From Lysobacterales bacterium (GTDB lineage Bacteria; Pseudomonadota; Gammaproteobacteria; Xanthomonadales; SZUA-5): a DNA stretch of 64,000 nt. Position 1 is the first letter of the stretch. The number at the start of each line of letters is the position of its first letter. Under the pieces are notes generated by a model that had not been told where the DNA came from, did no database searches, and saw nothing but the letters and a program-made list of their open reading frames with translations. A program made the translations under genes and the position numbers. Shown one piece after another: positions 9,301 to 18,239 of the stretch. The DNA is taken from positions 5,555 to 69,554 of the forward strand of contig JALHMG010000014.1 of the NCBI GenBank assembly GCA_022844135.1. The letters are read 5' to 3'.

Positions 9301-12300
9301 GATAGAGCGCGCAGATGTCGTCATCATTGGTGATGGTTCCCTGACCCTGTGCGTCACCCGCCGTCGCGCCGACAATGTTGGTCAGGTTGACGAAGAAGGT
9401 CTCGTTCGGCTCGAAAGTCGTATCACGGGTGACCAGGACCAAGAAGGTCGTGCTGGTCTGGCCAGCAGGGATGACGACGCCCGTTTGGCTGTTGCTGACG
9501 TAATCGCCGTTGGCGACGGTGGCGGTGTTGTCCGCCGTGGCGATGTCGAACGTCACGGCGCTGAGGCTGGGCCCGTTCAAGCTGACGGTAAAGCTGAACG
9601 GCGTCACCCCGCTGTCGCCTTCTGCCAAAGCCACATCATTGATGCTGATTGTCGGCTGGCCGCCGGGGGCGATGGTCAGCGTGCCCAGATTGGCCGTGCT
9701 GAAACTCAAACCGGCATTTGTGCCGTTGCCATCTGTGTCGCAGTAGGTGTAATTGGCGCCGTTGTCTACCGAGAAGCGATAGGTATAGGACCGCTGCGTA
9801 TTGGTGGGCGCAAACGGAACGATGAATGTCGCTCGATATTCATCGTCATTACCCACTTGAACGTTGTACGTTGCCGGGACCCAAAGCCACGCCGGGTTGC
9901 CACCGCGCGGATCGCTGCCGAGCGGACCATGACCCACTTGGGCAACAATACTCGGGTGCGCGCCCGGTGAACTGGTCAATACACCGTTATCGTCTTCATA
10001 GATGCGCCCGAAGATCAGCGGAGACGTGCTGCCCGCCGCCGCCGTGAAACTGGTCGGGAACCGCAGATCGCAGAAATCGACGTCCATCGGGAAGACCGGC
10101 GGGGAGTTGGTCTGCTTCTCGAATGCGCCCATATCGACAATCGGCGCGGTGCCAGAGCCGGTGTTGGGGACGCCTGTGTCGTCATAGCGGCGCGGGTTGC
10201 CGTCGAGGTCGGGGGCTTCGTCGGTGGTGCTCGCATTGTCGTTCAAATCGAAGGTATCGACCGGGACGGCGGCATTGCTGCCCGCGTCGACGGCCGGACT
10301 GCTGTCTTGCAAACGATAGTTGCCCGCGGTGGTCGGCGCAGAGGTAAACGCCAGGGGTGAGACGAACAGTGGATCGACATTCAAATTGCCTGTCCCGGCG
10401 AAACCACCTTCGATGATGCTGTAGGTAATGGTTGCGCCGGTCAGCGTGTTGCCGTTGTTGCCCCAGACGACGCTGTTGGTGATGGTGGTCGTAGTGGCGC
10501 CGGGGATAAAAATACCGCCACCGGTGGTCGCATTATTGCCAGCGAACGTGCTGTTGGTGATTGTCAACGTGCTGGAGGCGTTGTTGGTCAAAGCACCGGC
10601 GGCATTCCCAGCGCGGTTGCCGGTGAACATGCTGTTGGTGATGGTCATCACGCCGCCGGCATTGTTCAAGACCGCCCCACTGGTGTTCGCGGCGCTGTTG
10701 CCCGCAAACACGCTGTTGGCGATGTCGGTGGTACCAGCGAAGTTCTGGACGGCCCCCACAGACGTCGTGGACGTGTTGCCGGTGAACGTGCTGTCGATGA
10801 TGTCGAGATCGGCTTCAAAGTTGTAAATCGCACCGTTGCCAGCGGTGCCGCTGGAGCTGTTGCCGGAGACCGTGCTGCGGATGATGGTCGCCGAGCCGCT
10901 GTCGTTCAGCATGAAGCCACCGCTTTGGGTAGCGCTGTTATTGGAAAGCGTGCTGTCTGCGATTGTGATCGCCGCTGCAGAGCCGCTGTTGTAGAGCGCT
11001 CCACCGAAGCCTGCGCTGTTGTTGGTTAGGGTGCTGCTGAGGATGGCCAGCGTCCCGCCGTCATTGAAGATGGCGCCTGCGTTGTCGTTTGAAGGCAAAC
11101 TGCCGCCCGATACGGTAACACCGTCTACGGTGAGGCTGCCCGTCGCGCCGACGCTCAACAAGCGGAACTGGGGCGCGCCGCCGCTGCGGGTGATATTCCC
11201 GTTTTGCAGCGTGATGGCGGTCGTGACTTGTGGCAGACCCGTCGCGCCCGTGTAGCTGGCGTACGACGCGGTCAGCGTCACGGTTTGGCCGTTGAGGTTG
11301 ATCACGTCCGCCGTGCCGTTGGCGTTGGCGCACTCAATTGCAGTGATCAGCGTCGCGGGCGCGTTGTTCGGCAGCGTGTAGGGGAACGTGACCGCGGCAC
11401 ACGGACTCACTGAGTTGGTCTGTTTCTCGTATGCGCCGAGGTCCGCGATCGGCGCCGTGCCGCTGCCGGCATCTGCGACACCCGTGTCGTTGTAGCGGCG
11501 CGGATTGCCATCCAGGTCCGTGGTGATGATGCCCGGGACCAGGCTGTTGCTGCCAGCGTCGATGGCCGGACTGAAATCGGCCAGCCGGTAGTTGCCCGCA
11601 GTCGTCGGAGCAGTGGCACTGGCGTCCAGTGGGGCGACGAATGCCGGGCTGCCCCCGATCAGGCTGAAGTTGTTCGTGATCGAACCGCCGAGGTCGCTGT
11701 TGGCAGGGAACAGGGAGGATTCGTTTCCGCTGATGATGGTGTTGTTGAGAACGACACTGGCCGCCGTATTCTCGTTGCGCAAACCGGCGCCCTGGTCATT
11801 GGTGCTGTTTCCCGCGATGGTGCTGTTATTCAACGTCAGCGTACCGCCGTTGTTGTTGTAGATGCCTGCACCCTGTACCCCGAGGTTGCCGGATATCAGG
11901 ACATTGCTAAGCGTGACGACACCGAAACTGTTGGCCAGGCCACCACCTACGCCGCCGAGCGAGGTATTGACTGAATTGCCCGAGAACACGGTGTAGCGCG
12001 CATTCACCGCGCCGCCATCATTGTGGATGGCACCGCCATCCAGCGCGGAATAGTTGTTGTTGAATTGTCCGCCCACGATGTTCAGCGCGCCGAGGTTGTA
12101 GATTGCGCCGCCGCCCCCCATCGAGCCGGGAGCAAGGCCGTACCCGTTGCTCGCCGTCACCTGATTCAACGTCAGATCGCCCGATACGCCCACGCACAGC
12201 AGACGAAACTGATTGCTGCCACTGCGCGAGATCGAGCCGTTCTGCAGAGTCATTGGGGTGTTGATCTGCGGCAGGCCGGTGGCTCCTGTGTAGTCGGCAT

Positions 12301-13138
12301 ACGCGGCCGTGAGCGTTACCATCTGGCCGTTCAGATCGATCGTATCCGCCGAAGGGCCGTTGGCGTTGGCGCACTCGATTGCCGTAACGAGTGTCGCGGA
12401 CGCGTTGTTGGGAAGCGTGTATGGGAAGCTGATCGCAGCGCAGGGGTCAGCAGCCGCGGTCAGCGAGAAATCGTCCACCGCCAGACCATCGTCAGCGCCC
12501 GATGCGTTCAGGTCGGTCCATCTGATCCAGAAGGTGGCGCCGTTGGCAATCGAAACCGGGGCGATAGTGTGCGTAAGGGCCGTGCGATTCGCCGCGGCAT
12601 TGCCGTCTCGGGCACCCGCTGTGGCGGTGAACGGCGTGGTGAAGTCCAATTCGTTGACGTCCGTCCAACTACCGGTGACCAGGCTGGCGGCGTTGGTGCT
12701 GTATTGGAAGTCGATCCGATCGGTGCGTGAAGTGGTACCAAGACGCCATTGCTCGCCGGTGTAGTCCACCCGCAACGACACCAGGGTGACGCCCGTGTTG
12801 TTGGTAAAACAGGCACCGAAGATCGGGATCAGCGCGCTGCTCTGGAGTCCACCAAGAGCGCGTTCAGTCGATGCCGCCGCGCCGTAGCTGTAGGTGTCTC
12901 CACTATTGCTGCCGCCAGCGTCGGCAGCGAACTGTTCGTTGTCCAGACTGCCGCCGCCCGACTCGGTCAGGAACCAACCGGTAATCGTCAGATTGTTAGT
13001 CGTGCCAGTGTTTGCCAGCGTGTTGAAGCTTTGGCTCACGGCCGAGCCGGCGGTCGTAAGCGACACGCACTGGGCAAGCGCGGGCGACTGCGCGCCAAGC
13101 AGGGCCAGCAGACCGAGTAAACGCAATCCGAACTTCAT
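3323..13138 (-). CDS. Giant secreted mosaic protein: beta-helix, Calx-beta, DUF11 and Ig-like modules
   Basis: 3271 residues, starting at ATG 13138 behind a clear AAGGA site. Signal peptide MKFGLRLLGLLALLG...ALA. Approximate layout: N-terminal jelly-roll-like domain 25-230; right-handed beta-helix units 233-575, 578-1010, 1276-1575 and 1578-1892, each opening with CANANG...LNGQTVTL and ending with DxGAYEKQTNS; a unique insert 1010-1160; one Calx-beta domain 1160-1273; two DUF11 domains 1893-2147; six Calx-beta domains 2150-2843 (EGDSG...GTITDND); Ig-like repeats 2845-3040; a third DUF11 domain 3037-3168; then LFRNGFE followed by ~95 residues with no recognised fold. Such modules occur in Ca-binding surface or extracellular adhesins. 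No enzymatic domain is seen. It is transcribed alone, and its role in attachment or matrix is inferred. Confidence 0.85.
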   Translation of the reverse strand: MKFGLRLLGLLALLGAQSPALAQCVSLTTAGSAVSQSFNTLANTGTTNNLTITGWFLTESGGGSLDNEQFAADAGGSNSGDTYSYGAAASTERALGGLQSSALIPIFGACFTNNTGVTLVSLRVDYTGEQWRLGTTSRTDRIDFQYSTNAASLVTGSWTDVNELDFTTPFTATAGARDGNAAANRTALTHTIAPVSIANGATFWIRWTDLNASGADDGLAVDDFSLTAAADPCAAISFPYTLPNNASATLVTAIECANANGPSADTIDLNGQMVTLTAAYADYTGATGLPQINTPMTLQNGSISRSGSNQFRLLCVGVSGDLTLNQVTASNGYGLAPGSMGGGGAIYNLGALNIVGGQFNNNYSALDGGAIHNDGGAVNARYTVFSGNSVNTSLGGVGGGLANSFGVVTLSNVLISGNLGVQGAGIYNNNGGTLTLNNSTIAGNSTNDQGAGLRNENTAASVVLNNTIISGNESSLFPANSDLGGSITNNFSLIGGSPAFVAPLDASATAPTTAGNYRLADFSPAIDAGSNSLVPGIITTDLDGNPRRYNDTGVADAGSGTAPIADLGAYEKQTNSVSPCAAVTFPYTLPNNAPATLITAIECANANGTADVINLNGQTVTLTASYASYTGATGLPQVTTAITLQNGNITRSGGAPQFRLLSVGATGSLTVDGVTVSGGSLPSNDNAGAIFNDGGTLAILSSTLTNNSAGFGGALYNSGSAAAITIADSTLSNNSATQSGGFMLNDSGSATIIRSTVSGNSSSGTAGNGAIYNFEADLDIIDSTFTGNTSTTSVGAVQNFAGTTDIANSVFAGNSAANTSGAVLNNAGGVMTITNSMFTGNRAGNAAGALTNNASSTLTITNSTFAGNNATTGGGIFIPGATTTTITNSVVWGNNGNTLTGATITYSIIEGGFAGTGNLNVDPLFVSPLAFTSAPTTAGNYRLQDSSPAVDAGSNAAVPVDTFDLNDNASTTDEAPDLDGNPRRYDDTGVPNTGSGTAPIVDMGAFEKQTNSPPVFPMDVDFCDLRFPTSFTAAAGSTSPLIFGRIYEDDNGVLTSSPGAHPSIVAQVGHGPLGSDPRGGNPAWLWVPATYNVQVGNDDEYRATFIVPFAPTNTQRSYTYRFSVDNGANYTYCDTDGNGTNAGLSFSTANLGTLTIAPGGQPTISINDVALAEGDSGVTPFSFTVSLNGPSLSAVTFDIATADNTATVANGDYVSNSQTGVVIPAGQTSTTFLVLVTRDTTFEPNETFFVNLTNIVGATAGDAQGQGTITNDDDICALYPFPYTMTGNTPAELIQAINCANANGTADVINLNTQTITLTDSFANYSGATGLPQITTNITIRNGTITRSDVNNFRLLAVSSTGNLTVRDMTLTNGGGPPYSSNGGAIFNNGTLTVMSSTVSGNQAREAGGIRNEGAGTVINSLVTGNRANDFAGGLDSFTGTLTVINSTIAGNAAPSGGGIYNEAVLNLQNSIVFGNSPGLGGNVFGTFNNISSLVGIDPAFIAPQSPTSAPTTGGNYRLSNNSVAIDAGSNSVATGANITLDLDGNSRFYDDTGVTDTGSGTAPIVDIGAYEKQTDTPTPCAAYTFPYTLTGNTPAELIQAINCANANGTADVIDLNGQTVTLTEINTSAYGSGTGLPEITTAVVIQNGTITRNSANLFRFFVHSGSSSLTLNNITLSNGNPEWDGGAIWGIGSPTLIINNSRIVGNSGNFGGAIFIPSSGTAVITNTLLSGNRATSPGGAIRSRGNLTLNNSTIAANFTTAGTEGGGGIANNSGTVVLNNSIVHGNEASFFPATNDIRGTFTANNSLVGLNPLFVNLLDAGDTAPTTGGDYRLAAFSPAIDAGSNSLIPGGVTTDLDGNPRRYNDTGVADTGVGSAPIVDIGAYERQTNSVLPQADVAITKTNGTTSSVPGGSTTYTITASNAGPGSPGSATVADTFPPSLSCSWTCIGAGGGACTAAGAGNINDSVNLPSGGSVTYTASCTISAAATGSLSNTATVSTSMTDPNTGNNSATDTDTLSPQADVSITKTDGTTSVNAGSSTVYTITASNAGPSNAPTVTVTDTFPAACVAPTWTCVGAGGGTCALNGTGNINESVNLPAGGSVSFSATCPISAAASGVLSNTATVAAGGVTDPSPANNNATDTNTVIAVPVLSINSVSMTEGDSGSSNLTFTVTRSTTGSAFDVAYATADGTAVAGSDYTTSNGVLTFAAGGAETQIIEVPIIGNNIVEGTEAFTVTLSNATGNAQIGTAVGTGTITDNDSATVQFAPTSVSQSETTSPMAFTVTLSNPVQSGVTLTVNSTPGTAGSPADFTAISGGTVSFAPNSTTPQTVNVVIANESLFEGNETYTLALSSLVAIGNVTLPPGTATATGTITNDDDAPTITISAPSVTEGNPPTNPPLSFVVSLSTASGLPVNFNYATNGAAGTATAGTDYTAIASTAGSIPAGDLSVTLPVTVIGDLVSEGNETVVLALSGISNANVATLSGTGTINDDDIAQITITDAGLTEGDSGSQNLQFTVSRSGNGGAFSVDFATSNATATAGSDYTSSTGTLTFTANGAPSQTINVPITGESLVEVTETFTVTLSNVVNTLGTAAIDDGSGTGTITDNDSATVQFAPTSVSQSEATSPMAFTVTLSNPVQSGVTVTANSTPGTATAADFTAIANATVTFPPNSSTAQTVNVIINNDALDENDEQFTLTLSGLGATGNVTLPLGTATATGTIQDDDATPTLSVANVAQPEGNASNTLTFTASLSAVSGRDVTFTRATQDGTAVSTAPNADFVALPSALVTIPAGTQSVPIAVTINGDTTFEGDQSFALNLTSIVNATPGSLSATGTLQDDDQQPTTTTITSDDPDASLVGQPYTVNVTVAAQTLTPAGTITVSDGTSSCGPVNLIPGTVPNSSASCQLTSTTAGAKTLTATYTPANTAFAASSDTELHQVNAASTTLSVTGPARVRINTPATYTIALAAVAPGGGTPTGTVTVTSGANSCTVTLPATTCNLNFASLGSRTITASYAGNADYNGATSSGSGNASTLVFALSDVQVTKSNGDAFYEPGELQVYTIQLRNVGPDVARNLRLLDTVPAELSGVQWSCDAAGGAICPQNSGTGNIDQAIAEMPLPGLLNYTLFGTVIGRPDQISNTASVQLPADSTIEDPTPGNNSQTDVDQLNTLFRNGFEAASINAPSGSFVLPSAALRSALDGVAISVFRLDDKQGSVLRIYARTFNGEVEYALATRGSIGWQLGSWQRFGGDPTLRWTATRDGEGWRLQSATLQ
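5280..6360. repeat. Recently duplicated Calx-beta coding segment
   Basis: The segment near 5255-5345 recurs near 6290-6385 with only a few changes (shared core ctggtcggcgcgaactgc and gcgctgtcgttgtcggtgat). At protein level the two Calx-beta domains share VQFAPTSVSQSE and SPMAFTVTLSNPVQSG. This is an internal duplication of a two-domain unit (~1.04 kb period) within the giant secreted protein. Confidence 0.7.
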
Positions 13139-13475
13139 GAAAACAATCCTTCCGGTGGAATGGCGACCATCCGAGCCGCGCCGTGGTCCTATTCTGCCCA
13201 CAGCTGTTTGCAAGAATCTCACTCGAAAGGCAACAAAGTGCGCTCAACGCGACCGCCTGCTCCGCCCCGCTGCTGTCACCGCCGCACACCTGAGCGGCTC
13301 CCTGGGCACTACAATGCGAGCTGCGCATGCGGTTCCCTTCGTGCTTTGCATTCGCGATCCAGCCAGTTGCCATCTGCGCGCGTCCGGCGCAGTCTCGCGT
13401 TTGCCCGCGGAACGCAGATTCGCGCCGGGCATCCAAAATGGTCCCCATGACCTGACAATCAGGAGCCGTCCCAAA
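13139..13475. other. 337-bp divergent intergenic region
   Basis: It lies between the giant secreted protein gene (leftward) and the M28 peptidase gene (rightward) and must hold both promoters. The only elements I can point to are the two ribosome-binding sites, AAGGA just right of 13138 and AGGAG at 13461-13465. I see no supported reading frame, RNA gene or strong inverted repeat. Confidence 0.5.
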
Positions 13476-14825
13476 ATGCGTTCGATCGCCGTGATCGTCC
13501 TGCTCTTCGCCACCCAGGCAGCAGCTGAAGGTCCCCAGTCGACTGTGATCGCCGATATTTCGGGCCTCGGCGCCGAAGGTGTGGCAGCGCTCAAATCGCA
13601 GGCGCATTGGTCAGTGGAAATGGGCACTGAGATGTTGCTGAGTATCGATGCATCGCAACGCGATCAATGGCTGAAACGCGACGGCGTTCGCGATGGTTTT
13701 GGGCCACTCAATCGCGACGAGGTCTGGATTCGCGATCACGTGTGCGTGCATCAAGCGCAAATGCCGGCGCTCGGCACCGTGGGCGGGTTCGAAGTGTTGC
13801 GGCAGCCGCCGGCGATGATTCGTTACGCGAAGGCGCACGCGATTCCGGGCACCGATGTTCCGGCCGATGGCGTGATCGCCCGCGAGGCGCGCAATGAGCC
13901 GGGTGGGCTCAAACGCGCCAAGTCGCTGCCGAGCGTGCAGTCGCTCGTGGATCGCGTCGATGCAGAACGGTGGTTTCAGACCATGAGCCTGCTTGCGGCT
14001 TTCAATCGCAACAGCTTCAGTCCGACGCTCACTTCAGCCCGCGATTGGATCTTGTCTTCTTTCGAGGGCGCGGCGCTGCGAACGGAAGTCTTCAACTACC
14101 AAATGCCGAGTATCACCAGTTGCACCCCAGCAACAGCGCCCATCAATTTGAGCAATCCGATCGGACGCAAGATCGGCGAGCGCTTCCCGGATGAGTGGAT
14201 CGTGGTCGGCGCGCATTACGACTCGCGCAACAGCGCGCGCTGCGACGGTACGGCCAATGCGCAACCGGGCGCCAACGACAACGCCTCGGGTTGCGCCGGC
14301 GTCATCGAGCTGGCGCGGATTTTTGCCGATGTGCCAACCCAGCGATCGATCCTGTTCATGTGCTACTCGGGCGAAGAGCAAGGCCTGTGGGGAAGCCGGC
14401 GGTACGTCGAGGCACTGCAGGCCAACGGCGATATCGCCAAGGTCAAGCACATGATCAATCTGGACATGCTCGGTTTCGACGCCGGCGGTACGCTCGACGC
14501 ACGTGTGGAGACCAATGCCACGCACGCAGCATTGTTGACCCAATACCGCAACGCCGCGACCACTTACGCCCCGGAGCTGAATCTGATCACCAGCAGCAAC
14601 ACCGGCGGCGGATCGGATCACTGGTACTTCCTGGGTGCAGGGGTGCCGGCAGTGTTCACGTGGGAAAATGGGGCCAGCATTTATCCGCATTACCATCAGT
14701 CCACCGACACGCCTGCGAACATGACGCGTGCCCGCGAGTTGGCGGGCGGGATCCTGAAGATGGATACAGCGATGCTGGCTGAGGTTGCGATTCTTGGAGC
14801 GACGTTCGCAAACGGCTTCGAATAA
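13476..14825 (+). CDS. Secreted M28-family zinc aminopeptidase
   Basis: 449 residues from ATG 13476 with AGGAG 10 bases upstream. Signal peptide MRSIAVIVLLFATQAAAEG. The C-terminal half is an M28 catalytic domain. Its two-zinc ligand and catalytic motifs are all present: VGAHYDS (His, Asp), ANDNASGC (Asp), YSGEEQGLWGS (catalytic Glu and ligand Glu), INLDMLGFD (Asp) and YPHYHQSTDT (His). The ~160 residues before it resemble the variable N-terminal region of bacterial leucyl aminopeptidases. The protein ends exactly with FANGFE, a tail resembling one in the giant secreted protein. Export followed by periplasmic, surface or extracellular proteolysis is expected. A strong hairpin follows the stop. 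Confidence 0.9.
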   Translation: MRSIAVIVLLFATQAAAEGPQSTVIADISGLGAEGVAALKSQAHWSVEMGTEMLLSIDASQRDQWLKRDGVRDGFGPLNRDEVWIRDHVCVHQAQMPALGTVGGFEVLRQPPAMIRYAKAHAIPGTDVPADGVIAREARNEPGGLKRAKSLPSVQSLVDRVDAERWFQTMSLLAAFNRNSFSPTLTSARDWILSSFEGAALRTEVFNYQMPSITSCTPATAPINLSNPIGRKIGERFPDEWIVVGAHYDSRNSARCDGTANAQPGANDNASGCAGVIELARIFADVPTQRSILFMCYSGEEQGLWGSRRYVEALQANGDIAKVKHMINLDMLGFDAGGTLDARVETNATHAALLTQYRNAATTYAPELNLITSSNTGGGSDHWYFLGAGVPAVFTWENGASIYPHYHQSTDTPANMTRARELAGGILKMDTAMLAEVAILGATFANGFE

Positions 14826-14826
14826 C

Positions 14827-14856
14827 CGAGATTCCGCCGACTCTGACGGAATCTCG
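14827..14856. terminator. Perfect 10-bp hairpin after the M28 peptidase gene
   Basis: CGAGATTCCG (14827-14836) and CGGAATCTCG (14847-14856) form a perfect 10-bp stem with a 10-base loop, 2 bp after the TAA. The next gene (14871-15152) is convergent, so this hairpin may stop transcription from both sides. There is no long T-run. Confidence 0.7.
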
Positions 14857-14870
14857 TATGGCCGCCGGCT

Positions 14871-15152
14871 TCAGCCTTTCGTCGGCGCTGCGGCCAGACG
14901 AATCAGCTCGCGGTTTTTCTCCACCGTCTTAAGGCCAATGCCTTTGACGTTGACCAGCTCGTCGGCGCTCTTGAACGGGCCGTTCTTCTCGCGATATTCG
15001 ACGATGGCCTTGGCCTTCGCATCGCCGACGCCATTGAGCGATGCGGCGATGGCGCTGGCCGAAGCGGTATTGATGTTCACCGGCTCCGCGGCGAAGCCGA
15101 ACATCGGCAGCATCATGGCGAAGGCGAGGATGAGGGACTTGATGGTACGCAT
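14871..15152 (-). CDS. ComEA-type helix-hairpin-helix DNA-binding protein
   Basis: 93 residues with a signal peptide (MRTIKSLILAFAMMLPMFGFAAE) and then one HhH pair: VNINTASASAIAASLNGVGD and GPFKSADELVNVKGIGLKTV. This matches the short periplasmic ComEA-like proteins of Proteobacteria, which bind double-stranded DNA during transformation uptake. An AAGGAG site lies just upstream of ATG 15152. No other competence gene is nearby, so a role in natural transformation rests on family knowledge only. Confidence 0.88.
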   Translation of the reverse strand: MRTIKSLILAFAMMLPMFGFAAEPVNINTASASAIAASLNGVGDAKAKAIVEYREKNGPFKSADELVNVKGIGLKTVEKNRELIRLAAAPTKG

Positions 15153-15395
15153 GGCTTTCTCCTTGGGTTAGTCCGACGCGTCGTGCGTCGGTGAGGAGAA
15201 CACTAGGCGCGCACCCAAATCGCGCCTATCGGCGCGGCGCGCATGCGATTGTCAGAGCAAGGCGCATTCGCCTGTCAGAAAATTCCTACAGCATCGGCCA
15301 TGGGGCCGATCCGCAGCGTTTGTGAGGCGATGCCGGAGACGATTGTCGGCCGCGCGCACCGCGCGCGACGCCGCGCTCACGGCGTCCGCGCGGCA

Positions 15396-18152
15396 TCACG
15401 CAAATTGAGCGCCGACGAATTGCTGCACCTCTGCGAGCGCGGCGGTGAGTGCCGGCCCATCGTTCGCGCCACCTTGCGCCATATCGGGCCTGCCGCCGCC
15501 CTTGCCGCCAGCCTTGCTCGCAACGAAACCGAGTACGTCGCCGGCTTTGACGCGGCCGAGTGCGCTGCCGCTGACGCCAGCGATCAAGGTCGCTTTGCCG
15601 TCGGCCACGCTCGCGAGTACGACCACGGCGTCCACGAGTTTCTGCTTCAAGGTATCCAGCATCTGCCGCAGCACTTTGGCATCGATGCCTTCCAGCCGCA
15701 CGCTCAGCAACTTGACGCCGTCTATATCGATCGCCGATGCGATCAAGTCGTCCAGCGAAGCGCTGGCGGCTTTGGCCTTGAGTTGGCCCAATTCGCGCTC
15801 GCCCTGTTTGACGCGATCGAGCAGTTGCTGGACTTTGACCAGCACCTGATCGCCGCCACCCAGCATCGAAGACAACTCGCGCAGGCGCTGCTCTTGTTCC
15901 TGGACAAACGCCACCGCGGCATCGCCGGTGATCGCCTCGATACGCCGCACGCCCGCGGAAATGCCGCCTTCGCTCAAGATTTTGAACAGACCAATATCGC
16001 CGGTGCGCGACACGTGCGTGCCACCGCACAGCTCGGTGGAGAACTCGCCCATGCGCAGTACGCGCACGCGCTCGCCGTATTTCTCGCCGAACAAGGCCAG
16101 AGCGCCAAAATCGAGCGCTTCCTTCATCGCCATCTGGTGCACTTCGGCCTGGGCGTTGGCGCGAATGTCGTGATTGACCTTGGCTTCGATGCGCGCAAGT
16201 TGCTCCGGCGAAATCGGCTCGAAGTGCGAGAAGTCGAAGCGCAGGCGATCGGGCGCTACGAGGCTGCCTTTTTGCTGCACGTGATCGCCCAGCTCACTGC
16301 GCAGCACGGCATGCAACAGATGCGTGGCCGAATGATTCAGCACTGTGGCGCTGCGACGTGTCGTGTCGATGCGCGCTTGGATGGTATCGCCCACATTGAG
16401 CGTGCCTTGCGTGACTTCGACCACGTGTCCGTGAAACACGCCAGCGATCTTGATCGTGTCGCGCACGCGCGCTGCGCCGCGTTCGCTGCTCAGTTCACCG
16501 TGATCGCCGACCTGCCCGCCGCTCTCGGCATAAAAGGGCGTGCAATCAAGCAGCACGATCGCGGTCTCGCCATCGCGCGCGCTTGGGCGCACTTGGCCAT
16601 CGACCAGCATGCGAACGATGGTGCCGGTAGCCGCATGCTGCTCGTAACCGAGGAATTCGGTAGGCGCGACGCCCTCGACGTGCTCGGCGGTGATTTTGAG
16701 GCCACTGCCGAAACTGCTGGCGGCGCGGGCCCGGTCGCGCTGCGCGGCCATGGCTTCATCGAAAGCGCGCTCGTCGACGACCAGATTGCGTTCGCGCGCG
16801 ATGTCCTGGGTCAAATCGAGCGGGAAACCATAGGTGTCGTACAAGCGGAAAGCGTCGGCGCCCGAAATGGTCTCGCCGCTTAGCGCAGCGACAATCAGCT
16901 CAAACTGGCGCATACCGCTATCGAGCGTCTCGGCAAACCGCTCTTCCTCGCCGGCCAGCACCTGCTCGACCAGACTTGCCTTCGCCGCCAGCTCGGGATA
17001 CGCGTTGCCCATTTGCTCAACCAGGGCACCAACCATCTTGTGGAAAAACGCAGCCCTGGTGCCGAGCTTCCAGCCGTGGCGCAACGCGCGGCGGATGATT
17101 CGGCGCAGCACATAACCCCTGCCCTCGTTGCTCGGCAGCACGCCATCGACGATGAGGAACGAGGTCGCTCGGATGTGGTCGGCGATCACGCGCAAGGAAG
17201 GCTCGGCGATGTCGGCGCAACCGGTCAGCTCTGCAGCGCGCTTGATCAACGCCTGGAACAAGTCGATCTCGTAGTTGGAATGCACGTGCTGGAGTACTGC
17301 GGTGAGGCGCTCCAGGCCCATTCCGGTGTCGACGCACGGCTTGGGCAGCGGCGCCATCTTGTATTCGGTGAGCACGTGCTTCAGTTCGCCTGACGGCAAC
17401 CGCTGCGGCACCGGAGGATTGACCACCTTGCCGCTGGCGAGCGCTACCTCATACGCCACGCGTGCGTCGGACTCGCTGGCGAACTCGCGAGAGCCGAGTA
17501 CCGAGCGGTCGAACTGCATGAACACCAGATTCCAGATCTCGATGTAGCGATCGCCGTCGGCATCTGGCGATCCCGGCGGACCGCCGGCAACGCCCGGACC
17601 ATGGTCGAAGAAAATTTCCGAGCACGGACCGCACGGGCCCGTGTCGGCCATCTGCCAGAAGTTATCCGAGGCGAACGGCGCACCTTTGTTGTCGCCGATA
17701 CGTACGATGCGTTCGGCGGGCACGCCGATCTCGCTGTTCCAGTAACCGTAGGCTTCGTCGTCGTTGTGGTAGACGGTGACCCAGAGCTTCTCCTTGGGCA
17801 GTCCGTAAACGCTGGTCAGCAGCTCCCACGCATAGTGAATCGCATCGCGTTTGAAATAGTCGCCGAAGCTGAAGTTGCCGAGCATCTCGAAGAAGGTGTG
17901 ATGCCGCGCGGTGTAGCCCACTTGATCGAGATCGTTGTGCTTGCCGCCCGCGCGTACGCAACGCTGCGAAGAGGCGGCACGCGTGTAGTCGCGCTTCTCC
18001 GCGCCCAGGAACGTGTCCTTGAATTGCACCATGCCGGAGTTGGTGAACAGCAGCGAGGCATCGCCGACCAGCGAACTCGACGGCACGTGACGGTGCCCCT
18101 TGCTCACGAAATAGTCGATGAAGGCTTGGCGAATTTCGTTTGTGCTGCGCAT
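15396..18152 (-). CDS. alaS: Alanyl-tRNA synthetase
   Basis: 918 residues, covering the class II aminoacylation domain ([50 protein letters not shown]), the editing domain ([12 protein letters not shown] with Hxxx[14 protein letters not shown] with CxxxH) and the C-Ala domain ([14 protein letters not shown]... to the end). It charges tRNA-Ala with alanine. Most bacterial homologues are about 875-885 residues. The extra length lies mainly at residues 217-264, where about 50 residues stand between MQFDR and [12 protein letters not shown] and the usual linker is 7-8. The gene is transcribed alone. The region before it holds a short repeat element. Confidence 0.97.
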   Translation of the reverse strand: MRSTNEIRQAFIDYFVSKGHRHVPSSSLVGDASLLFTNSGMVQFKDTFLGAEKRDYTRAASSQRCVRAGGKHNDLDQVGYTARHHTFFEMLGNFSFGDYFKRDAIHYAWELLTSVYGLPKEKLWVTVYHNDDEAYGYWNSEIGVPAERIVRIGDNKGAPFASDNFWQMADTGPCGPCSEIFFDHGPGVAGGPPGSPDADGDRYIEIWNLVFMQFDRSVLGSREFASESDARVAYEVALASGKVVNPPVPQRLPSGELKHVLTEYKMAPLPKPCVDTGMGLERLTAVLQHVHSNYEIDLFQALIKRAAELTGCADIAEPSLRVIADHIRATSFLIVDGVLPSNEGRGYVLRRIIRRALRHGWKLGTRAAFFHKMVGALVEQMGNAYPELAAKASLVEQVLAGEEERFAETLDSGMRQFELIVAALSGETISGADAFRLYDTYGFPLDLTQDIARERNLVVDERAFDEAMAAQRDRARAASSFGSGLKITAEHVEGVAPTEFLGYEQHAATGTIVRMLVDGQVRPSARDGETAIVLLDCTPFYAESGGQVGDHGELSSERGAARVRDTIKIAGVFHGHVVEVTQGTLNVGDTIQARIDTTRRSATVLNHSATHLLHAVLRSELGDHVQQKGSLVAPDRLRFDFSHFEPISPEQLARIEAKVNHDIRANAQAEVHQMAMKEALDFGALALFGEKYGERVRVLRMGEFSTELCGGTHVSRTGDIGLFKILSEGGISAGVRRIEAITGDAAVAFVQEQEQRLRELSSMLGGGDQVLVKVQQLLDRVKQGERELGQLKAKAASASLDDLIASAIDIDGVKLLSVRLEGIDAKVLRQMLDTLKQKLVDAVVVLASVADGKATLIAGVSGSALGRVKAGDVLGFVASKAGGKGGGRPDMAQGGANDGPALTAALAEVQQFVGAQFA

Positions 18153-18239
18153 GGCGGGGCGGGTACGAATGAGAGAGTAGACCGCTAAATGTACCTGAAA
18201 ACCGGCGAAGCTTTGCTTGAAAGAAGAAGTCCAAAAAGC

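Noticed and set aside
7800-12300. Regular repeats that at first suggested a CRISPR-like array
   Set aside because: The repeats are in-frame coding modules (beta-helix turns) of variable sequence and spacing inside one long gene, with no constant direct repeat.
15243-16883. A 546-codon open frame antisense to alaS
   Set aside because: It lies wholly opposite the C-terminal half of a canonical alaS and shows no recognisable domain.
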